From contig JAKISY010000126.1 of NCBI GenBank assembly GCA_021648365.1, positions 1 through 11,336 on the forward strand: a DNA stretch of 11,336 bases. The letters run 5' to 3'. Origin of the DNA: Verrucomicrobiales bacterium. Lineage in GTDB: Bacteria > Verrucomicrobiota > Verrucomicrobiia > Verrucomicrobiales > DEV007. Every line of letters begins with the position of its first letter. Within the stretch, counting starts at the first letter, position 1. Position numbers and translations under genes: made by a program. Shown one piece after another: positions 7,426-11,336 of the stretch. The notes beneath the pieces are model-generated. The model was not told the DNA's origin and searched no databases. It saw only the letters and a list, made by a program, of their open reading frames with translations.

Positions 7426-7752
7426 ATGGAAAAACGTGAACCTACAGAATTTGAGCAACGTGTCTATGACGCAACTTGTCGGATTCCAAAAGGGAAGGTG
7501 ACGACTTACAAGCTTTTGGCTGCGGAGATTGGCTGCGGATCGAGTCAAGCGGTGGGGCAAGCGCTGAAGCGCAACCCTTTTGCGCCGGAGGTGCCTTGTC
7601 ACCGAGTGCTGCGCACAGATTTGTCGATTGGCGGTTTTTATGGTCAGACGCAGGGGCGGGAGATTTTGCGCAAAAAAAAGATGCTGGCTGATGAGGGAGT
7701 GGAACTGGATGGGCATGGACGGGTGGCTCGGGATTTGGTGTTTGAGTATTAA
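7426..7752 (+). CDS. Short MGMT/alkyltransferase-like protein with PCHR cysteine
   Basis: The 108-residue protein is only the DNA-binding/active-site domain of O6-alkylguanine-DNA alkyltransferases, the size of alkyltransferase-like (ATL) proteins. Visible family features are the helix-turn-helix start GKVTTYKLLAAEIG (23-36, with the base-flipping Tyr at 28), the recognition helix SSQAVGQALKRNPFAP, and the acceptor motif PCHRV with Cys58. ATLs usually have Trp or Ala at that position, so direct dealkylation may be possible here. However, the residue where the Arg finger is expected (R in R-A-V-G) is Gln41. The C-terminal ADEGVELDGHGRV is also ATL-like. It may repair O6-alkylguanine or flag it for excision repair. 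The ATG at 7426 is clear; no Shine-Dalgarno is seen. The DUF3820 gene starts 6 bases after its stop, indicating an operon. Confidence 0.9.
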   Translation: MEKREPTEFEQRVYDATCRIPKGKVTTYKLLAAEIGCGSSQAVGQALKRNPFAPEVPCHRVLRTDLSIGGFYGQTQGREILRKKKMLADEGVELDGHGRVARDLVFEY

Positions 7753-7758
7753 TTTTTG

Positions 7759-8082
7759 ATGATGGAAGATCCTGAAGCTATTTTTCGGCGTCAACTGGCG
7801 GCTAACTTGAAGGACTTGGCGAGTTTCCGCATGCCTTTTGGTAAATACGGTCCGGGGGCGTGTCCACCGAAGGGCATGCCGCTTTACGATCTGCCTTTGG
7901 ATTACTTGCATTGGTTCCTAGAGCGTGGTGGTGGTTTTCCAAAAGGACGTTTGGGGCAGTTGATGGAGTTTGTTTATCATGTGAAGAGCGCCGGAGCTGG
8001 GGAGGTGTTTGCGTCTTTGCGTGAGGCGGCTGGGGGCAGGAAGACGACTAAGCGTCCGAGGAAACGGGAGTTTAACTTTTAG
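7759..8082 (+). CDS. DUF3820 family protein
   Basis: The 107-residue protein carries the DUF3820 core: FRMPFGKYGPGACPPKGMPL (about 25-44), YDLPLDYLHWFLERGG (45-60) and FPKGRLGQLMEFVYHVK. Members are small and of unknown biochemical function; some are annotated as quorum-sensing-regulated factors. The tail, about 20 residues, is basic (GRKTTKRPRKREFNF) and could bind nucleic acid. Candidate starts are TTG 7756, ATG 7759 and ATG 7762; the first ATG is used. It is 6 bases after the MGMT-like gene, so the two are probably co-transcribed. Its last 22 codons reappear, diverged, at 8862-8930 after the first toxin gene, and its final codons lie in a perfect 27-base direct repeat. Confidence 0.85.
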   Translation: MMEDPEAIFRRQLAANLKDLASFRMPFGKYGPGACPPKGMPLYDLPLDYLHWFLERGGGFPKGRLGQLMEFVYHVKSAGAGEVFASLREAAGGRKTTKRPRKREFNF

Positions 8083-8091
8083 CGAGCCGGA
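8065..8091 (+). repeat. 27-base direct repeat, left copy (3' end of DUF3820 gene)
   Basis: The sequence from the fifth-last sense codon (CGG) of the DUF3820 gene through its stop and 9 bases beyond is identical to 8913-8939. The identity begins CGGGAGTTTAAC and ends GCGAGCCGGA. The 51 bases upstream match at only 34 positions, so the perfect block stands out like an integration-site core. Distance between copies is 848 bases. Confidence 0.7.
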
Positions 8092-8107
8092 AATTACCGA
8101 GATTGGT

Positions 8108-8129
8108 ATTGACTATTTTTTTGGTCAAT
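8108..8129. promoter_or_regulatory. Inverted-repeat operator of toxin-antitoxin module 1
   Basis: ATTGACTA (8108-8115), six T, TGGTCAAT (8122-8129): 7 of 8 pairs match exactly and the eighth is T-G. It covers the -35 and most of the spacer, where a Phd-type antitoxin or antitoxin-toxin complex would repress. The same geometry, with perfect arms, recurs before module 2. Confidence 0.55.
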
Positions 8130-8137
8130 TTTATATT
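8109..8137 (+). promoter_or_regulatory. Promoter of toxin-antitoxin module 1
   Basis: TTGACT (8109-8114; 5 of 6) and TATATT (8132-8137; 5 of 6) with a 17-base spacer. Transcription should begin near 8144-8145, at the antitoxin ATG, with no Shine-Dalgarno visible: a likely leaderless mRNA. Confidence 0.6.
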
Positions 8138-8144
8138 CTGATAT

Positions 8145-8414
8145 ATGAATGGGATAGAGGTGAAGCGGAAAACGGTTGCTGTGTCTGAGTTTAAGGCTCG
8201 TTGCACGGAGTATTTGGCATCGGTGGAGGCTGGTCGGGGGGAAATTGAGATCACACGGCATGGCAAAGTGATTGCGCTGGCGATTGCTCCAGATTTTGCT
8301 AGCACAGCGTCCCCTTTGTTGGGGGCAGGGAAAGGGACTGCGGTGCTCAATGACTCTTATGATCCTCATGGATCGGCGTGGGATGAAAGTGATTGGGAAA
8401 TGAACGCTGAGTGA
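8145..8414 (+). CDS. Phd/YefM-family antitoxin (module 1)
   Basis: The 89-residue protein has the Phd/YefM fold signature: a short first strand, VSEFKARCTEYLASVE (13-28), then a strand pair EIEITRHGKVIALAI (33-47). The C-terminal half is poorly conserved and acidic (YDPHGSAWDESDWEMNAE), the part that normally wraps around and inhibits the toxin. The N-terminal domain should dimerise and bind the operator dyad just upstream. It is a diverged paralogue of the antitoxin at 8993: VSEFKA, ITRHGKV and the C-terminal YDP and DWE match. The ATG at 8145 has no Shine-Dalgarno and sits at the predicted transcript start. Its stop lies 14 bases before the toxin ATG, so the two genes are in one operon with no overlap if that ATG is right. 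Confidence 0.9.
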   Translation: MNGIEVKRKTVAVSEFKARCTEYLASVEAGRGEIEITRHGKVIALAIAPDFASTASPLLGAGKGTAVLNDSYDPHGSAWDESDWEMNAE

Positions 8415-8428
8415 ACTGGAGAATTGGG

Positions 8429-8854
8429 ATGTTTGGTTATTTGCTCGACACTTGTGTATGGATTGATGCTTTGCTTGCCCCAGAAAAGCTGAATGATGAG
8501 GTTAGTGGGCTGCTGGCTGGAGGGGAAAATCTCTATCTCAGTTCAATAAGCCTGATTGAGCTTGCACGTAAAGAGGCTCGTGGAGATATTTCATTGCGTA
8601 TGCCTTGTCACGAGTGGTTTGAGCAAGTCGCCCTTCCCAAGGGGACGATAGATCTGGTCGATATTTCTACAGAAATAGCTGTTGATGCGACGCGTTTGCC
8701 TGAGCCTTTTGAAAAAGCGAATGGCAGGCCTCACAAAGATCCGGCGGATCAAATCATCGTCGCTACGGCGAGATGTAAGGGCTTGACCTTGTTGACTTCG
8801 GATCAGGTTTTGCTCGATTATGTCCATGTTAAGTGTTTGTCGTCTCGTTCCTGA
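8429..8854 (+). CDS. VapC-like PIN-domain toxin (module 1)
   Basis: The 141-residue protein is a PIN-domain ribonuclease of the VapC type, expected to cleave RNA (often tRNA or rRNA) using Mg or Mn when not held by its antitoxin. The acidic site is intact: Asp7 in YLLDTCVWID, Glu44 in SLIELARKEA, Asp104 and Asp107 in KDPADQIIVATA, and Asp125 in LLTSDQVLLDY. I chose the ATG at 8429 because GGAG (8418-8421) is 7 bases upstream and the protein then begins directly with the first PIN strand. The frame also permits a GTG at 8411 overlapping the antitoxin stop (six more residues, MNWRIG). It is paralogous to the toxin at 9274. Only 4 bases after its stop comes alignable DUF3820-derived sequence. 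Confidence 0.92.
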   Translation: MFGYLLDTCVWIDALLAPEKLNDEVSGLLAGGENLYLSSISLIELARKEARGDISLRMPCHEWFEQVALPKGTIDLVDISTEIAVDATRLPEPFEKANGRPHKDPADQIIVATARCKGLTLLTSDQVLLDYVHVKCLSSRS

Positions 8855-8861
8855 TTGAGTA

Positions 8862-8930
8862 GCTCTGCAGGAAGCTGCTGGGTGGAGAAAAACGACGAAG
8901 GAGCCGCGAAAGCGGGAGTTTAACTTTTAG
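8862..8930 (+). pseudogene. Displaced 3' fragment of a DUF3820 gene
   Basis: Read in frame to TAG at 8928, this stretch encodes ALQEAAGWRKTTKEPRKR followed by EFNF. Compared with the end of the intact DUF3820 protein (8014-8082), 18 of 22 residues are identical with no gaps. Outside the perfect block, 8 of the 13 conserved codons differ synonymously, so the fragment evolved as coding sequence apart from the neighbouring gene before being cut off; it is not a fresh local copy. No start or upstream part of the gene remains. It lies 7 bases after toxin 1. Confidence 0.8.
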
Positions 8931-8939
8931 CGAGCCGGA
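8913..8939 (+). repeat. 27-base direct repeat, right copy
   Basis: Identical to 8065-8091. It spans the last five sense codons and stop of the displaced DUF3820 fragment plus 9 bases. In both units 53 bases separate it from the antitoxin ATG. Confidence 0.7.
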
Positions 8940-8954
8940 TATTGGGTGAAACAC

Positions 8955-8980
8955 ATATTGACCTTTTTTTAGGTCAATAT
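8955..8980. promoter_or_regulatory. Inverted-repeat operator of toxin-antitoxin module 2
   Basis: ATATTGACCT (8955-8964), six T, AGGTCAATAT (8971-8980): a perfect 10-base dyad over the -35 element and spacer. It matches the module 1 operator in arm sequence and loop length, suggesting both antitoxins could recognise both sites. Confidence 0.65.
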
Positions 8981-8986
8981 TAAACT
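8958..8986 (+). promoter_or_regulatory. Promoter of toxin-antitoxin module 2
   Basis: TTGACC (8958-8963; 5 of 6), 17-base spacer, TAAACT (8981-8986; 4 of 6). The expected transcript start is near 8993, the A of the antitoxin ATG; no Shine-Dalgarno precedes it. Confidence 0.5.
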
Positions 8987-8992
8987 GTGGTC

Positions 8993-9277
8993 ATGACGAC
9001 CCAGCAGATATCCGTTTCGGAATTCAAAGCGCACTGCGCGGAACAGCTGCGCAAAGTTGAAACTGAGGGTGTGGCTTTGCAGATCACTCGTCATGGCAAG
9101 GTAGTGGCTTTGGTCAAAAAACCTGAAGAAGAGCAACAAGAGGGGCCTCAGACCCTTGCCGACCTGATAGGAAGCATGCGTGGAACCGTCATTTTTTCTG
9201 ATGACTATGATCCTGACGAACCTACTTTTGCTGCTGAAGATTGGGAGGATCACCCAGCCAATCAAAGTGAGGGATGA
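8993..9277 (+). CDS. Phd/YefM-family antitoxin (module 2)
   Basis: The 94-residue protein has the same Phd/YefM layout as module 1: VSEFKAHCAEQLRKVE (7-22) and ALQITRHGKVVALVKKP (28-44). An acidic C-terminal tail (FSDDYDPDEPTFAAEDWED) should neutralise the toxin. I use the ATG at 8993, which aligns with the module 1 start exactly one 848-base period away; an in-frame GTG at 8987 would add two residues but overlap the -10 flank. The stop overlaps the toxin start (ATGA at 9274-9277), the usual coupling of antitoxin and toxin translation. GAGGG a few bases earlier should serve the toxin. The N-terminal half is closer to module 1 than the tail is, as expected if each tail fits its own toxin. Confidence 0.9.
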   Translation: MTTQQISVSEFKAHCAEQLRKVETEGVALQITRHGKVVALVKKPEEEQQEGPQTLADLIGSMRGTVIFSDDYDPDEPTFAAEDWEDHPANQSEG

Positions 9278-9666
9278 ATTATCTATTGGATACCAATGCC
9301 TGGTTGAATTTGATTCAGGCTCCTGAAAATATTTCCCCCGTCGTAATTAAGGTCATCACTGGGCAAACCTCTATTGCTCTTTCACCGATCAGTATAGTGG
9401 AAGTAGCCCAAAAGCAGACCAAGGGTAAGTTGGAACTGACGGCTCCCCTGGAAGAGTGGGTTGAGCGTGCACTTTTTACTGGGATCAAGTTGATTCCGAT
9501 CACGGCGGACATAGCTTGTGATGCTTACCGCATCCCTGATTTTCATGGTGATCCCGCTGATAGGATCATCGCAGCTACCGCGCGCAGGCATCAACTTACG
9601 CTCATTACTTCCGACAAACTTATACTGAAGCATACCGATGTGAAAACGCTTTCGACGAGAGTTTAA
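9274..9666 (+). CDS. VapC-like PIN-domain toxin (module 2)
   Basis: The 130-residue PIN ribonuclease keeps all expected acidic residues: Asp6 in YLLDTNAWLN, Glu43 in ISIVEVAQKQ, Asp93 and Asp96 in GDPADRIIAATA, Asp114 in LITSDKLILK. The length is normal for VapC, and it should cleave structured RNA when free. It is paralogous to toxin 1 (shared LLDT, EW, DPAD and TSD motifs, similar C-terminal VK-LS-R) but clearly diverged, so the two modules probably act as separate pairs. The ATG overlaps the antitoxin stop. asnS begins 32 bases after its stop with no obvious terminator between, so read-through into asnS is possible. Confidence 0.92.
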   Translation: MNYLLDTNAWLNLIQAPENISPVVIKVITGQTSIALSPISIVEVAQKQTKGKLELTAPLEEWVERALFTGIKLIPITADIACDAYRIPDFHGDPADRIIAATARRHQLTLITSDKLILKHTDVKTLSTRV

Positions 9667-9698
9667 GTTAAGTATTGGATTCTAAAAATTTTAAAAAA

Positions 9699-11078
9699 AT
9701 GACAATAAAACGATCGATGATAAAATCTTTACTGGCGGCTGAGCAAGCTTGTCCGCTGGTAAAAGTGCAGGGCTGGGTGCGAACCAAGCGGGACTCGAAG
9801 GCTTTTTCTTTTGTGGAAATCAATGACGGCTCTTGTCTGGCGAATATCCAAGTGATCGTCGATGTCACAGTGCCGGGCTATGCGGAGTCGATATTGCCAC
9901 TGAGGACGGGAGCTTCGATTGAGATCGAAGGTGAGTTGATGGAGTCGCAGGGCAAGGGGCAGAAGTGGGAGATGGTGGCGAAATCGGTGATCGTGCATGG
10001 ACAGTCGGATGAGGATTATCCGCTGCAGAAAAAAGGGCACAGCGCGGAGTTTTTGCGTTCGATTGCGCATCTACGTCCGCGCTCGAATTTGTTCGGTTGT
10101 GTGTTTCGTGTGCGTAGTCGTTTGGCGTATGCGGTGCATCAGTTTTTTCAAGAGAAGGGTTTTGTCAATGTGCATACGCCGATCATCACCGCTAGTGACT
10201 GTGAGGGCGCGGGGGAGATGTTTCAGGTGAAGACGCTATCGGGTGAGGACGGCGCGGGCGGAAAAGGCGGTGAAGAGTTTTTTGGCAAGCCTGCTTTTCT
10301 GACCGTAAGCGGTCAGTTGGAGGGCGAGACTTTTGCTTGTGCACTGTCGAATATTTATACTTTTGGTCCGACTTTTCGAGCGGAGAATTCGAATACCACA
10401 CGCCATGCGAGTGAATTCTGGATGATCGAGCCTGAGATGGCATTTTGTGATCTGGAGGCGGATATGACCTTGGCGGAAGAATTGGTGAAATACCTCGTCT
10501 GCGATGTGTTGGAACATTGCGCTGAGGATTTGCAGTTGTTTGCTAAGTTTGTCGATAAGGGTTTGATGCAGCGTTTGCATTTTGTGCGTGACCGCTCTTT
10601 TGAGCGGGTGACTTACACGGAAGCGGTTGAGTTGTTGCTCGCCTCGGGGCAGAAGTTTGAGTTTCCTGTGGAGTATGGAGCGAATTTGCAATCCGAACAT
10701 GAGCGTTATTTGACTGAGCAGCATTTTAAATGTCCGGTCACGGTTTATAATTATCCCAAAGAGATCAAGCCTTTTTACATGCGGCTCAACGACGATGACA
10801 AAACGGTCGCGGCGATGGATCTGCTGGTGCCGGGTATTGGGGAGATTGTTGGTGGCAGTCAGCGGGAAGAGCGTCTGGATATTTTACGTGGTAACATGGA
10901 GCGTGAGGGTTTGGCGGAGGAGGAGTATGGGTGGTATGTCGATTTGCGACGTTACGGCACGGTGCCGCATGCTGGATTTGGACTGGGCTTTGAGCGCATG
11001 TTGATGTTTGTTACCGGGGTGGCGAATATCCGTGACGTGATCCCCTTTCCGAGAGTGCCGGGGTGGGCGGAGTTTTGA
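9699..11078 (+). CDS. asnS: Asparaginyl-tRNA synthetase
   Basis: This class IIb synthetase (459 residues; E. coli AsnRS 466) charges tRNA-Asn with asparagine in the cytoplasm. The N-terminal OB-fold anticodon-binding domain spans about 20-105 (VQGWVRTKRDSK and FVEINDGSCLANIQV). The AsnRS-like linker DYPLQKKGHSAEFLRSIAHL follows. The catalytic core has TPIITASDCEGAGEMF (160-175), the motif 2 region FRAENSNTTRHASEFWMIEP (226-245), GEIVGGSQREERLD and motif 3 GFGLGFERMLMFVTG (426-440), ending VIPFPRVPG. GAGEMF and the NTTRHASEFW loop favour AsnRS over AspRS. The frame extends to a TTG at 9675, but the ATG at 9699 gives a normal N-terminus; ATG 9717 is also possible. No Shine-Dalgarno is visible. 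It follows the toxin-antitoxin pair by 32 bases, an unusual neighbour for an essential-type gene. Confidence 0.97.
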   Translation: MTIKRSMIKSLLAAEQACPLVKVQGWVRTKRDSKAFSFVEINDGSCLANIQVIVDVTVPGYAESILPLRTGASIEIEGELMESQGKGQKWEMVAKSVIVHGQSDEDYPLQKKGHSAEFLRSIAHLRPRSNLFGCVFRVRSRLAYAVHQFFQEKGFVNVHTPIITASDCEGAGEMFQVKTLSGEDGAGGKGGEEFFGKPAFLTVSGQLEGETFACALSNIYTFGPTFRAENSNTTRHASEFWMIEPEMAFCDLEADMTLAEELVKYLVCDVLEHCAEDLQLFAKFVDKGLMQRLHFVRDRSFERVTYTEAVELLLASGQKFEFPVEYGANLQSEHERYLTEQHFKCPVTVYNYPKEIKPFYMRLNDDDKTVAAMDLLVPGIGEIVGGSQREERLDILRGNMEREGLAEEEYGWYVDLRRYGTVPHAGFGLGFERMLMFVTGVANIRDVIPFPRVPGWAEF

Positions 11079-11100
11079 AGTAGGGGGAAGGAAGAGGCTA

Positions 11101-11130
11101 ACCGCAGATGACGCAGATTTACGCAGATGG
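11101..11130. repeat. Triple CGCAGAT-type short repeat
   Basis: Three tandem units, CCGCAGATG, ACGCAGATTT and ACGCAGATGG, start 22 bases after the asnS stop. Unit phase and total length match the CACGGAT repeat at 7319-7349, with A/G swaps only in the core (CRCRGAT). Probably a dispersed repeat family. Confidence 0.55.
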
Positions 11131-11167
11131 GGGAATGGATTTGGATGGAGAAAGAGGGAGTTTCACC

Positions 11168-11213
11168 ATGAGCCGAAGCGTAGCGTAGGCAGCCGGAGGC
11201 AACGGCATGGAGG
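11168..11213. repeat. Probable dispersed repeat fragment (CCGAAGCGTAGCGTAGGC type)
   Basis: The stretch contains a GCGTAGCGTA tandem and GGCAGCCGGAGGCAACGGCA. It lies in non-coding DNA between two other repeat elements. I have an unverified memory of similar extragenic sequence in other Verrucomicrobiota-like genomes; only the tandem and its position are directly visible. Confidence 0.3.
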
Positions 11214-11234
11214 AGATGAAGGGGGAGGGAAGTA

Positions 11235-11317
11235 GGGTGGGTGTCCTCACCCGCCGCGGGGTGTTGCGGGTTAGAAGCCCGCACTAGTGCGCTGCAAAGC
11301 AGCGTCCTCTTCCGAGG
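11235..11317. repeat. Cluster of four short hairpins in the right-end spacer
   Basis: Successive dyads are GGGTG/CACCC (11239-11252), GCGGG/CCCGC (11266-11282), CGCTGC-AAA-GCAGCG (11290-11304, perfect) and CCTC/GAGG (11306-11317). None is followed by a clear T run, so these look like a structured extragenic element rather than a standard terminator. No coding sequence is supported from 11079 to the window end. Confidence 0.4.
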
Positions 11318-11336
11318 TGAGATACCTTGGCCGTTG

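Noticed and set aside
10952..11284. Minus-strand open frame crossing the end of asnS
   Set aside because: It overlaps conserved asnS codons and otherwise runs through the repeat elements; no domain or ribosome site.

Overview
The window looks like a chromosomal segment of a Gram-negative, non-enteric bacterium. A Verrucomicrobiota-type organism is my best guess, with modest confidence. The reasons are the gene mix (FabV enoyl reductase, SLC13 permease with RCK domains, bacterial AsnRS, DUF3820 protein), the scarcity of Shine-Dalgarno sequences, and several short dispersed-repeat elements between genes. No phage, insertion sequence, CRISPR array, rRNA or tRNA is visible.

Layout. Bases 1-1546 (+) hold a 5'-truncated TPR protein, probably of the DUF4034 type, overlapping a small lipoprotein gene. 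A convergent spacer (1547-1776) carries an inverted pair of REP-like hairpin elements. Bases 1777-4444 (-) hold a GlcD/D-lactate dehydrogenase-type flavoprotein downstream of fabV, which has a good sigma-70-like promoter. Diverging from fabV is an unrecognised membrane protein (4577-5404, +), and converging on it is a large SLC13 permease (5414-7294, -). A divergent spacer with a triple CACGGAT-type repeat leads to a two-gene operon (7426-8082, +): a short MGMT/ATL-like protein and a DUF3820 protein. Two Phd/VapC-type toxin-antitoxin modules follow (8145-8854 and 8993-9666), then asnS (9699-11078), 32 bases after the second toxin. The right end (11079-11336) is non-coding and made of repeat and hairpin elements.

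The most interesting part is 8014-9666. The two toxin-antitoxin modules are diverged paralogues in one tandem unit with an 848-base period. Each unit begins with the last 22 codons plus stop of the DUF3820 gene: the intact gene for unit 1, a displaced 3' fragment for unit 2. It continues through a 27-base perfect direct repeat, an inverted-repeat operator lying over the -35 and spacer of the promoter, and an antitoxin ATG that falls about where transcription should start, so the mRNAs may be leaderless. The layout resembles cassettes accreting at the 3' end of a host gene, with each arrival restoring that end. This is a hypothesis from sequence alone; no integrase lies in the window.

The rest is mostly housekeeping or accessory metabolism: fatty-acid synthesis (fabV), 2-hydroxy-acid oxidation, anion transport, alkylation-damage recognition and tRNA charging.
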